Source: Mailhella sp.
GTDB lineage: Bacteria > Desulfobacterota > Desulfovibrionia > Desulfovibrionales > Desulfovibrionaceae
Assembly: GCA_017940105.1 (NCBI GenBank)
Contig: JAGAZG010000116.1
Location: forward strand, 1 to 7,679
DNA: 7,679 bases
Reading direction: 5' to 3'
Part shown: piece after piece, positions 1-7,174 of the stretch
Numbering within the stretch: the first letter of the stretch is position 1
Layout: the number at the start of each line of letters is the position of its first letter
Position numbers and translations under genes: made by a program
Notes under the pieces: model-generated
The model's database searches: none
Told to the model about the DNA's origin: nothing
Seen by the model: only the letters and a program-made list of their open reading frames with translations

Positions 1-22
1 AGCCGATCTGCGCGGGCATAGT

Positions 23-29
23 AGGGGAG
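23..29 (+). promoter_or_regulatory. Shine-Dalgarno sequence of hdrC
   Basis: The motif AGGGGAG ends five bases before the ATG at 35. It matters for the start choice because the hdrC reading frame is open upstream to the window edge (11 more codons, with no ATG, GTG or TTG among them). The motif and its normal spacing support the ATG at 35 as the true start. Confidence 0.75.
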
Positions 30-34
30 TTGAT

Positions 35-592
35 ATGAACGTTACCAGGCTTGATAAAGCCAGGGACCTGAAGTTTAAGCGTCAGGTCGAAGAAGAGAGC
101 GGTCAGAACCTTTCCAACTGCTATCAGTGCGGCAAATGCACCGCTGGCTGCCCCGGGGCGCAGGTGTATGACAAGCAGGTCAGCCAGATCATGCGCGCCG
201 TGCAGATGGGACTCAAGGACGAGGCCCTGAAAAACCGTTCGCTCTGGCTTTGTCTTTCGTGTTCGACGTGCACGGCCCGATGCCCGAACAACATCGACGT
301 TGCCGCCGTTATGGAAACACTGCGCATGATGGCCCGCCGCGAAGGGCTTGTGCAGGACCGTCCCATCGAATCGTTTTGGAAGGCTTTTCTCGACACGGTC
401 AAGTTTACCGGCCGCTCGTACGAGATGGGCGTCATGGCAGACTACATGGCCCGCACCATGCGCGGCTGGGGCAACCTTGAAATAGCTCCTAAGGCTCTGC
501 TCAAGAACAAGATGCCCTTCGTTCCTTCTGTCATCCATGGCCGCGAAGAAGTGGCTCGCATCTTCAAGCGCTATGCGGAAAAGAGAGGCTAG
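35..592 (+). CDS. hdrC: Heterodisulfide reductase subunit C (HdrC), two-cluster ferredoxin subunit
   Basis: This is the electron-carrying subunit that links the HdrA flavin/iron-sulfur centre to the catalytic HdrB; it acts in the cytoplasm. The 185-residue protein has two classical CxxCxxCxxxCP motifs, at Cys29/32/35/39 and Cys73/76/79/83, each expected to bind a [4Fe-4S] cluster. The segment between them and the helical, charged C-terminal half have the usual HdrC layout, and the length fits bacterial HdrC. No signal peptide or membrane helix is visible, which separates it from the membrane-bound Dsr/Hme relatives. It is the first gene of the operon visible here and ends two bases before hdrB. 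The end of the gene carries the hdrB ribosome binding site (AGAGAGG, 582-588). Whether another gene precedes it in the same transcript cannot be seen. The family call is secure; its place in an Hdr-Flx complex rests on the neighbours. Confidence 0.93.
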   Translation: MNVTRLDKARDLKFKRQVEEESGQNLSNCYQCGKCTAGCPGAQVYDKQVSQIMRAVQMGLKDEALKNRSLWLCLSCSTCTARCPNNIDVAAVMETLRMMARREGLVQDRPIESFWKAFLDTVKFTGRSYEMGVMADYMARTMRGWGNLEIAPKALLKNKMPFVPSVIHGREEVARIFKRYAEKRG

Positions 593-594
593 CC

Positions 595-1530
595 ATGAAA
601 TACGCATATTACCCTGGCTGTTCGGGCCATGGCACGTCGGTGGAGTACGAAGCCTCCACCCGCGCCGTCTGCAAGGCGCTGAACATGGACATCGTGGAAA
701 TTGAAGACTGGAACTGCTGCGGATCCACCCCCGCGCATTCCGTCAGCCACGAGCTTTCCGGCGCGCTGGCCGCGCGCAACCTGCTGCAGGCTGCAAAGAC
801 CGGCGCAGACTGCGTGATTTCTCCCTGCCCCAGCTGCTCGTCCAACCTTAAAATGGCCAGCTGGCGCATGCAGAAGCCTGAGTTCAAGTCCCGCGTGGAT
901 GAACTGCTTGACGCTCCCACGCCGGCCAACGAAGAAGGCGGTGCCGACCTGCTCGAAACCTATTCGGTACTGCAGGCCATTGTGGAGCACGTGGGCGTAG
1001 ATAAAATTGCCGCTGGCGTCACGTATCCCCTGGCCGGCATGAAAGTCGTCACCTATTATGGCTGCCTGCTCAGCCGTCCGGCCCACGTGGCCAAGTTTGA
1101 CGATCCCGAAAATCCCGTTTCGCTTGACGACATCATGCGGGCGCTCGGAGCCGAAGTGCTGCCATTCGCCCTGAAGACGGAGTGCTGCGGAGCGGCCATG
1201 GGCATACCCGATGTGAACATTCCCGGTTCGTTGAGCGGACGCATCCTTGACACGGCAAAAGCCGTCGGCGCCGAAGCCGTGGTCACGGCCTGCCCCCTCT
1301 GCCATATGAACCTGGATCTGCGCCAGCGCCAGGCAGCGCGCATTTCCGGCAAGCCGTTCTTCGACCTGCCGGTATTCTACTACACGCAGCTGATCTGCCT
1401 TGCCTACGGCCTGCCCAAAGAATCCATCCGCCTTGACAAGCTTGCCGTCGATCCCAATCCGCTTCTTGCCCGGGTCGCCGAACGCCGCGCCGCCGCCAGG
1501 GCGGCAGCCGCCACGCCAAGTAAGTCCTAA
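595..1530 (+). CDS. hdrB: Heterodisulfide reductase subunit B (HdrB), CCG-domain catalytic subunit
   Basis: HdrB carries the disulfide-reducing site. In methanogens it reduces CoM-S-S-CoB using two non-cubane [4Fe-4S] clusters; in sulfate reducers the proposed substrate is the DsrC disulfide or trisulfide (inference, not shown here). Both CCG motifs are complete in the 311-residue protein. The first is Cys9, Cys41-Cys42-Gly, Cys78/Cys81 (CX31CCX35CxxC). The second is Cys157, Cys197-Cys198-Gly, Cys233/Cys236 (CX39CCX34CxxC). The stretch after Cys157, with SRPAHVAKFDDPENP, is typical of HdrB. The last 20 or so residues are rich in Ala and Arg and look like a disordered tail. There is no selenocysteine codon. 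The start is two bases after the hdrC stop and the stop overlaps the hdrA Shine-Dalgarno (TAAGGAG, 1528-1534), so it is tightly embedded in the operon. Confidence 0.94.
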   Translation: MKYAYYPGCSGHGTSVEYEASTRAVCKALNMDIVEIEDWNCCGSTPAHSVSHELSGALAARNLLQAAKTGADCVISPCPSCSSNLKMASWRMQKPEFKSRVDELLDAPTPANEEGGADLLETYSVLQAIVEHVGVDKIAAGVTYPLAGMKVVTYYGCLLSRPAHVAKFDDPENPVSLDDIMRALGAEVLPFALKTECCGAAMGIPDVNIPGSLSGRILDTAKAVGAEAVVTACPLCHMNLDLRQRQAARISGKPFFDLPVFYYTQLICLAYGLPKESIRLDKLAVDPNPLLARVAERRAAARAAAATPSKS

Positions 1531-1541
1531 GGAGCAGAACC

Positions 1542-3518
1542 ATGAAAATAGGCGTTTTTGTCTGCCATTGCGGCAGCAATATCGCTGCTACTGTCGACTG
1601 CGCGGCAGTCGCCAAGGCAGCTTTGGAGTATCCTGACGTCGTTTACGCCCAGGACACCATGTACACCTGCTCAGAACCGGGACAGCAGAGCATAGTCGAT
1701 GCCGTTAAAGAGCATGGGCTTGACGGCGTGGTCGTGGCATCCTGCTCGCCGCGCATGCATGAGCCTACGTTCCGCCGCACCGTGGAGCGCGCCGGGCTGA
1801 ACCGCTACATGTTTGAAATGGCCAATATCCGCGAGCACGTTTCGTGGATCGGCCGCGATAAAGAAGCCAATACGAACAAGGCCGCCGAACTCGTGCGGCT
1901 CGCCGTTGAAAAGCTTCGCCGCAACGCTCCGCTGTATGCCAAGCAGTTTGACGTGACCAAGCGCGTGCTGGTCATCGGCGGCGGCATTGCCGGCATTCAG
2001 GCCGCCCTTGATGCGGCCGAAGGCGGCATTGAAGTCGTGATGGTCGAGCGTGAGAGCACCATCGGCGGCAAGATGGCCAAGCTGGACAAGACCTTCCCCA
2101 CCATCGACTGCTCAAGCTGCGTGCTCGCCCCGAAAATGGTGGACGTGGCCCAGAACCCCAACATCACGCTCTACGCCCATTCCGAGGTGGAGAGCATTTC
2201 GGGCTTCGTGGGCAACTTCACGGTCAAGATCCGCAAGCGCGCAACGTTTGTGGACTGGACAAAATGCACCGGCTGCGGCACCTGCACCGAAAAATGCCCC
2301 ACCAAGAACGTGCCAGACGCATTCAACGAGAACATCAGCTTCTGCCGCGCCATCAACATACCCTTCCCGCAGGCCATTCCCAAGAAGGCCACCATCAATC
2401 CCGATTACTGCCGCAAGATCAAAGAAGGCAAGTGCGGGGTGTGCGCCAAGGTGTGCCCCACCGGAGCCATCGTGTATGACATGGTCGACGAGATCGTGGA
2501 AGAAAAGGTGGGAGCCATCATCGCGGCCACCGGCTACGACCTTGCAGACTGGAAAGTCATTAAGGAATATGGCGGCGGCGCTTACCCAGATGTCATCACC
2601 TCTTTGCAGTATGAGCGCATGATGTCCGCTTCCGGCCCCACGGCCGGCCATATCCATCGCCCGTCTGACGGCATGGAACCGAAGAACATCGTCTTCATCC
2701 AGTGCGTCTGCTCGCGCGATCCTGCGCTTGGCAGGCCTTACTGTTCCGGCTTCTGCTGCATGTATACGGCCAAGCAGGCCATCATGACCAAGGATCACCT
2801 GCCCGATACCGAAGCCTTTGTCTTTTACATGGACATACGCGCACCGGGCAAGATGTACGACGAGTTCACCCGCCGCGCTCAGGAAGACTACGGCGTGCAG
2901 TACATCCGCGGCAGGGTTTCTGCCATACAGCCCACCATCCGGCCCGACGGAAAGGTAGGCTACATCGTCAGGGGCGCAGATACGCTTCTGGGCAAGCAGG
3001 TGGAAGTTGACGCGGACATGGTCGTGCTGGCCGTGGGCGTCGAAGCCTCCAAGGGCGCTTCGCATCTCGCCGAAACGCTGCGCATATCCTATGACCACTT
3101 CGGCTTCTTCGTTGAAAGCCACGTCAAGCTGCGCCCGGTGGAGACGAACACCGCAGGCGTTTACCTTGCCGGCGTGTGCCAGGGGCCGAAGGACATCCCA
3201 GCTTCCGTAGCTCAGGGCAGCGCTGCAGCGGCCAAGGTCATGGCGCTGTTCGCCAAGCCCAAGCTTGAAAACGACCCGCAGATTTCCGTGGTTGACATCA
3301 AGCGCTGCGTGGACTGCGGCAAGTGCATCAAGGTCTGCCCCTACCAGGCCATTGAAGAGGTGGAGCTGCGCGGCGGCATCAAGAAGGCCCACGTCATAGA
3401 AACCGTCTGCCAGGGCTGCGGCGTCTGCACGGCAACCTGCCCGCAGGGCGCCATCCAGCTTTCTCACTTTACTGACAATCAGATACTCGCGGAGGTGAAT
3501 GCCCTATGTCTGTCTTAA
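1542..3518 (+). CDS. hdrA: Heterodisulfide reductase subunit A (HdrA), FAD/iron-sulfur bifurcation subunit
   Basis: HdrA is the flavoprotein that in methanogens splits electron pairs between ferredoxin and the heterodisulfide (flavin-based bifurcation). The 658-residue product has the full family order. An N-terminal domain carries Cys8/Cys10 (CHCGSN), Cys20, Cys43 and Cys68. An FAD-binding Rossmann fold follows, with GGGIAG at 146-151 and Glu169 ending the second strand. An inserted ferredoxin domain has Cys242/245/248/252 and Cys290/298/301/305. A cysteine-rich stretch (Cys387, 389, 401, 405, 406) follows. The second half of the flavin fold holds VYLAGVCQGPKDIP at 540-553. A C-terminal two-cluster ferredoxin domain has Cys589/592/595/599 and Cys623/626/629/633. 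Length matches stand-alone HdrA, with no fused MvhD or GltD-like domain. It starts 11 bases after hdrB with AAGGAG at good spacing, and its last 13 bases overlap the next gene. Confidence 0.95.
   Translation: MKIGVFVCHCGSNIAATVDCAAVAKAALEYPDVVYAQDTMYTCSEPGQQSIVDAVKEHGLDGVVVASCSPRMHEPTFRRTVERAGLNRYMFEMANIREHVSWIGRDKEANTNKAAELVRLAVEKLRRNAPLYAKQFDVTKRVLVIGGGIAGIQAALDAAEGGIEVVMVERESTIGGKMAKLDKTFPTIDCSSCVLAPKMVDVAQNPNITLYAHSEVESISGFVGNFTVKIRKRATFVDWTKCTGCGTCTEKCPTKNVPDAFNENISFCRAINIPFPQAIPKKATINPDYCRKIKEGKCGVCAKVCPTGAIVYDMVDEIVEEKVGAIIAATGYDLADWKVIKEYGGGAYPDVITSLQYERMMSASGPTAGHIHRPSDGMEPKNIVFIQCVCSRDPALGRPYCSGFCCMYTAKQAIMTKDHLPDTEAFVFYMDIRAPGKMYDEFTRRAQEDYGVQYIRGRVSAIQPTIRPDGKVGYIVRGADTLLGKQVEVDADMVVLAVGVEASKGASHLAETLRISYDHFGFFVESHVKLRPVETNTAGVYLAGVCQGPKDIPASVAQGSAAAAKVMALFAKPKLENDPQISVVDIKRCVDCGKCIKVCPYQAIEEVELRGGIKKAHVIETVCQGCGVCTATCPQGAIQLSHFTDNQILAEVNALCLS
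3491..3498 (+). promoter_or_regulatory. Strong Shine-Dalgarno sequence inside the end of hdrA
   Basis: GGAGGTGA is an eight-base perfect complement to the 16S anti-Shine-Dalgarno. It lies seven bases before the ATG at 3506, inside hdrA coding sequence. It decides the start of the fused flxDC gene and implies a 13-bp overlap with the hdrA stop codon (3516-3518). Confidence 0.8.
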
Positions 3519-4960
3519 AAGGCAAAGAGCTCCGTATCGTTGGCTTCCTGTGCAACTGGTGTTCCTACGGCGGCGCCGACACTGCCGGCACTGCCCGTGC
3601 CACGCAGCCGACCGACCTCCGCATCATCCGTGTTCCATGCTCGGGACGAGTCAACCCTCTGTTCGTGCTCAAGGCCCTGATGAACGGCGCCGATGGCGTG
3701 CTCGTTTCGGGCTGCCATCCCAGGGACTGCCACTATTCCGCGGGCAACTTCTATGCCCGCCGTCGCCTCGAACTTCTCAAGGAGTTCCTGCCGGTCATCG
3801 GCATTGACCCCAGGCGCTTTGAATACACCTGGGTTTCCGCTTCAGAAGGTCCGCGCTGGAAAAGCGTGGTGACCAACTTCACCGCTCGCGTGCATGAGCT
3901 TGGACCTGCCCCTAAGTGGGAAGACGTGCCCGCACGCTACGACATGCCCGAAGATCTTGTGAACCCCATCCGTCCGCTCGGCTGCGGTGCGCATCCTTCG
4001 CTGCCTGAGCTCAAGGAGGCCATCAAGGCCGCACTTGCCGACGGGCTTGAGGGCGTGCTCGGCTGGAAGCAGGGCTTTGACGCCATTCATGCCGAGCCGG
4101 TGTTCATGACCACGCCTGAAGAAGTGGATTCCCTCATCTGGGGGCCCTTCAACGTGCAGAACCTGGCCGTGCAGCTGCCCCTGTACAAGGGCAGGAAAAT
4201 CGGCGTCGTTGTCAAGGGCTGCGACAGCAAGGGCGTCGTTGAACTCATGGCCGAAGAGCTCATCTCGCGTGATGACGTGAAGATCTTCGGCATGGGCTGC
4301 AACGGCACCGTGAACGTTTCGCGCATTCTCGCCAAGCTGCCGGAAGGCGCCAGGATAGACGGCTGCACCTGCAAGGGCAGCAAGATCACGGTGCTTTCAG
4401 GCGGCGAAAGCTATGAAATGACCATGAATGAAGTTGCGCAGGATAAGTGCCGCATCTGCACCAAGCCCAACGCCGTGCTATCTGACGTGTTTTGCGGAAC
4501 GCCCACGACTGAGCCCGAAGAACCCGAGGACGGCCGCAGCCCGGCTCTGAGGTTCCTGGATTCCCTGAGCCTTGAAGAGCGCATGGGCTTCTGGAAAGGG
4601 CAGATGGAACGCTGCATCGCCTGCCATGCCTGCCGCGGCGCCTGCCCAATGTGCGTATGCCGCGACCACTGCGTGTCTGATTCGCGCAATCCCGAATGGG
4701 TCACGCAGGAAGACACCGTGCAGCAGAAGCTGTTCTTCCAGCTCATTCATGCCCAGCACCTCGCCGGCCGCTGCACGGGCTGCTATGAATGCGAACGCGC
4801 CTGCCCGATGGACATACCCGTGTTTGCGCTCAAGCAGCAGTTCGGCCGCACGATCAAAAAGATATTCAGCTACGGCGCAGGACTTGATCCCAAGGGAACG
4901 CCTCCGCTGCTTACCTACAAGGTGGATGAACCAACTATCAAGGAGCATGATCTGGCATGA
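3506..4960 (+). CDS. flxDC: FlxD-FlxC fusion: MvhD-like [2Fe-2S] domain joined to a ferredoxin-like electron-transfer subunit
   Basis: The 484-residue protein joins two units often described separately in the Flx (Flox) complex. Residues about 8-135 are an MvhD/FlxD domain: CNWC at 16-19, PCSGR with Cys45, and GCHPRDCHY with Cys70 and Cys75. These are the expected [2Fe-2S] ligands that hand electrons to HdrA. From about residue 165 a FlxC-type protein begins, with ELKEAIKAAL, then NVQNLAVQLP near 216-225 and GCDSKG around Cys239. Further cysteines are at 265, 287, 289, 315, 318 and 330. A linker at 331-346 leads to a two-cluster ferredoxin domain with Cys370/373/376/380 and Cys423/426/429/433. 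No frameshift or stop separates the halves. The gene overlaps hdrA by 13 bp upstream and flxB by 4 bp (ATGA) downstream, suggesting translational coupling. The domain identities are firm; the label flxDC is my description of the fusion, not an established symbol. Confidence 0.88.
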   Translation: MSVLKGKELRIVGFLCNWCSYGGADTAGTARATQPTDLRIIRVPCSGRVNPLFVLKALMNGADGVLVSGCHPRDCHYSAGNFYARRRLELLKEFLPVIGIDPRRFEYTWVSASEGPRWKSVVTNFTARVHELGPAPKWEDVPARYDMPEDLVNPIRPLGCGAHPSLPELKEAIKAALADGLEGVLGWKQGFDAIHAEPVFMTTPEEVDSLIWGPFNVQNLAVQLPLYKGRKIGVVVKGCDSKGVVELMAEELISRDDVKIFGMGCNGTVNVSRILAKLPEGARIDGCTCKGSKITVLSGGESYEMTMNEVAQDKCRICTKPNAVLSDVFCGTPTTEPEEPEDGRSPALRFLDSLSLEERMGFWKGQMERCIACHACRGACPMCVCRDHCVSDSRNPEWVTQEDTVQQKLFFQLIHAQHLAGRCTGCYECERACPMDIPVFALKQQFGRTIKKIFSYGAGLDPKGTPPLLTYKVDEPTIKEHDLA

Positions 4961-6111
4961 GCAGTCTTCTTTTCGCCACACCAAAAGAATTGACAGGGTG
5001 GCTCGCAAAGCTGGCAGCCGGCCACCGCGTGCTCGCACCCCGTCAGGAAGGTCCCGCCGTCGTCTTCAGACCGCAGACGGCGGAGCAGCTTGCCGCGGCT
5101 GATGCTGAGGCCCTGCTCAAACGTTCCACGTCTTCACCCAAGCAGGCAATGCTGCCTCAGAGCGAAACGCTGGTGCAGTTCACGTCTGTGAAGGATGCAG
5201 AAGACCCTTCAAAGCTGACGACCACGCTCACGGTGCCGGAAGCGGCTGAGCCGACGGTGCTGTTTGGCTGTCGCCCCTGCGATGCGCGCGGCTTTGTGGT
5301 GCTTGACAGGCCGTATCTCGAAGGGCCTCTCAAGGATCCGTACTACGGCGCCCGCCGTGAAGCCACGGTGATTGTCACGCAGGCATGCCCGAAGGCTTTT
5401 TCAACCTGCTTCTGCAACTGGGTGGGCAGCAATCCTGCTGACAGCGAAGGCTCCGACATCCTGTTTACGGTGGTGGACGGCGGCTATGCGCTCGAAGCCG
5501 TGACCGAAAAGGGTGCAGCGCTTCTTGAAGGCGCCGGCTTCGCCCCTGCCGACGATAAGAGGCAGGCTGTGGAAGAGGCCCACACCGCTGCAGCCCAGGG
5601 GCTTGCTCCGTCGCCTGACCTGGCCGGTGCCCCGGCAAAAATAGCCAGGCGCTTCACAGACGAGGCTTTCTGGACCAAAGAAACAGTCAAGTGCCTTTCC
5701 TGCGGCGCATGCACATATCTGTGCCCGACCTGCCAGTGCTTCACCATCACCGACGAAGGCTCGCAGCTGAACGGACGCCGCCTGCGCAGCTGGGATTCCT
5801 GCATGACGCCTCTGTTCACGCTGGAGACCAGCGGACACAACTCCCGAGCCGCCAAGTCTGCGCGTATGCGCAACAGGGTGAGCCATAAGTTCAGCTTCTA
5901 TCCTGAACGCTACAGCGGATATTTCTCCTGCGTGGGATGCGGACGCTGCGTGGTGAGCTGCCCTGTTTCTCTGGATATCCGCCACATGGTGACGGCTGCC
6001 ATCGAAGGCATTGAGGCAGAAGCAAAGCCCGCTGCTACCGAAGCCGCCCCCCAGCCGGAGGCAGAGGCCGGCAAAGACAAAAACGCCAAGGGCAAGCCTA
6101 AGAAAAGGTAA
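4957..6111 (+). CDS. flxB: FlxB: AsrA-like iron-sulfur electron-transfer subunit
   Basis: This 384-residue protein resembles the 4Fe-4S subunit of anaerobic sulfite reductase (AsrA). In this operon it most likely carries electrons between the NADH-oxidising FlxA and FlxC/FlxD. Visible features are GCRPCDARGF with Cys105 and Cys108, then Cys144, Cys151 and Cys153 (TCFCNW). Two ferredoxin motifs follow, at Cys246/249/252/256 (with Cys259 and Cys261 just after) and Cys325/328/331/335. The last 35 or so residues are a low-complexity Ala/Glu/Pro stretch ending in a strongly basic PKKR, probably disordered. The start overlaps the previous stop as ATGA. AAGGAG at 4940-4945 precedes it with an 11-base spacer, somewhat long. 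An actual AsrA is the main alternative, but no asrC sulfite reductase gene follows and the hdr context argues for FlxB. Confidence 0.87.
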   Translation: MSSLLFATPKELTGWLAKLAAGHRVLAPRQEGPAVVFRPQTAEQLAAADAEALLKRSTSSPKQAMLPQSETLVQFTSVKDAEDPSKLTTTLTVPEAAEPTVLFGCRPCDARGFVVLDRPYLEGPLKDPYYGARREATVIVTQACPKAFSTCFCNWVGSNPADSEGSDILFTVVDGGYALEAVTEKGAALLEGAGFAPADDKRQAVEEAHTAAAQGLAPSPDLAGAPAKIARRFTDEAFWTKETVKCLSCGACTYLCPTCQCFTITDEGSQLNGRRLRSWDSCMTPLFTLETSGHNSRAAKSARMRNRVSHKFSFYPERYSGYFSCVGCGRCVVSCPVSLDIRHMVTAAIEGIEAEAKPAATEAAPQPEAEAGKDKNAKGKPKKR

Positions 6112-6120
6112 GGAGACGAT

Positions 6121-6981
6121 ATGAGCGAGAACAATTGCGGCTGCAGCAAGAATCCTTACCTGCCTGAAGTCGCCACAGTGCTGGACGTCATCACGGAATC
6201 TCCGACGATCAAGTCGTTCCGCGTGCGTTTTGACAATGAAGAAGCCTGGCAGAACTTTTCTCACGAACCCGGGCAGGTGGGGCAGCTCTCCGTGTTCGGC
6301 GTGGGAGAATCCACTTTTGTTATCAACACTCCCCCATCCAGCAAGGCAGAAAACGGCTATATTCAGTTTTCTGTCATGCGTGCGGGCGAAGTGACCACGG
6401 CCATACACAAGCTGCGCCCCGGCGACAAGGTCGGCGTGCGCGCGCCTCTGGGCAACTTCTTCCCCTATGAGCAATGGAAAGGCAAGAGCGTTTTCTTCGT
6501 AGGCGGCGGCATTGGCATGGCGCCCATCCGCACCATCATGCTGCATCTTATGGAACATGCCGGAGACTACGGGCAGCTGAGCCTGCTCTACGGTTCAAAG
6601 TCGCCGGAAGATATGGCTTACAAAGCCGACCTACCCGGATGGCTGGACAGCAAGGTGCTCAAGACCACGCTGACCATTGACCGCGAGGCTCCAAACTGGC
6701 CCCACCGCGTTGGCCTGATCCCCAACGTGCTCAAGGAGCTCAACCCCAGCCCGGATGACTGCATCGCCGTGCTCTGCGGTCCGCCCATCATGATTAAGTT
6801 TACGCTCGCGGCATTCCGCGAACTTGGCTTCAAGGATGAGAATATCGTCACGACGCTTGAGCGCCGCATGAAGTGCGGCATAGGCATCTGCGGACGCTGC
6901 AACCTTGGCAGCAAGTACGTATGCCTGGACGGACCCGTGTTCACCCAGGCGCAGCTCAACGACCTGCCCCCTGAAATGTAG
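6121..6981 (+). CDS. flxA: FlxA: FAD/NAD(P)-binding [2Fe-2S] oxidoreductase subunit (AsrB/PyrK-like)
   Basis: This is the NAD(P)H-oxidising entry point of the Flx module, related to AsrB and to the PyrK electron-transfer subunit of dihydroorotate dehydrogenase. The 286-residue protein shows the ferredoxin-NADP reductase layout. An FAD-binding barrel spans about 15-115 and contains FSVMRAGEVTTAI near 83-95. The nucleotide fold begins at KSVFFVGGGIGMAP (122-135), with CGPP at 219-222. The C-terminal [2Fe-2S] loop uses Cys252, Cys257, Cys260 and Cys268. Where many relatives have an RxYS or RPxS flavin motif, this protein has STFVINTP (64-71). Two extra cysteines sit at the N-terminus (Cys6, Cys8). 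The start follows TAAGGAG (6109-6115), which overlaps the flxB stop, with five bases of spacing. It is the last gene of the operon, with a terminator about 20 bases after its stop. Confidence 0.88.
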   Translation: MSENNCGCSKNPYLPEVATVLDVITESPTIKSFRVRFDNEEAWQNFSHEPGQVGQLSVFGVGESTFVINTPPSSKAENGYIQFSVMRAGEVTTAIHKLRPGDKVGVRAPLGNFFPYEQWKGKSVFFVGGGIGMAPIRTIMLHLMEHAGDYGQLSLLYGSKSPEDMAYKADLPGWLDSKVLKTTLTIDREAPNWPHRVGLIPNVLKELNPSPDDCIAVLCGPPIMIKFTLAAFRELGFKDENIVTTLERRMKCGIGICGRCNLGSKYVCLDGPVFTQAQLNDLPPEM

Positions 6982-7001
6982 GATCATCATAAACGTTAAA
7001 G

Positions 7002-7033
7002 CAAGAAAGGCGGTCTCAGGACCGCCTTTCTTG
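7002..7033 (+). terminator. Intrinsic transcription terminator of the hdr-flx operon
   Basis: A perfect 14-bp inverted repeat (7002-7015 paired with 7020-7033) closes on a four-base TCAG loop. The core stem is GGCGGTC/GACCGCC, flanked by an AAGAAA arm and its TTTCTT partner. The stem starts 20 bases after the flxA stop. The run of T residues lies mostly inside the 3' arm, so the free U-tract is short (TTGAATA follows). The arrangement is close to symmetrical and might work in both directions, but no convergent gene is visible. Confidence 0.85.
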
Positions 7034-7174
7034 TTGAATAGCAGGACAAATTTAAGCCAAATCGATGGCCTCCCTGTTTTTTACATAGTTAAAGCGTGGA
7101 TATATGCAAAATCCAAACATTCAGTGCATGGGGGCATCAGACATGGAAGCGCTAAACGGTATGTGAAAACATCA

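Noticed and set aside
1..21. Six codons in another frame ending at TAG (19-21), as a possible end of an upstream gene
   Set aside because: Far too short to recognise. An alcohol dehydrogenase gene would be plausible upstream from knowledge of D. vulgaris, but nothing in these bases shows it.
589..1305. Open frame of 238 codons on the - strand opposite hdrB
   Set aside because: Codon-structure shadow; hdrB with both intact CCG motifs explains the region.
2112..3467. Long open frame of 451 codons on the - strand, antisense to hdrA
   Set aside because: Shadow of a high-GC gene. The translation has no recognisable domain, while the + strand encodes a complete HdrA over the same bases.
5401..6558. 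Long - strand open frame of 385 codons across flxB and flxA
   Set aside because: It lies opposite two well-supported genes and crosses their junction, and its sequence is unlike any family I know.
4957..6981. flxB-flxA as anaerobic sulfite reductase asrA-asrB
   Set aside because: The two proteins resemble AsrA and AsrB, but no AsrC catalytic subunit follows; a terminator does. The genes overlap or abut the hdr/flxDC unit, which fits the Flx complex.
6995..7095. Direct repeat GTTAAAGC at 6995-7002 and 7088-7095
   Set aside because: Eight bases in AT-rich DNA is easily chance; no further copies or flanking structure were seen.
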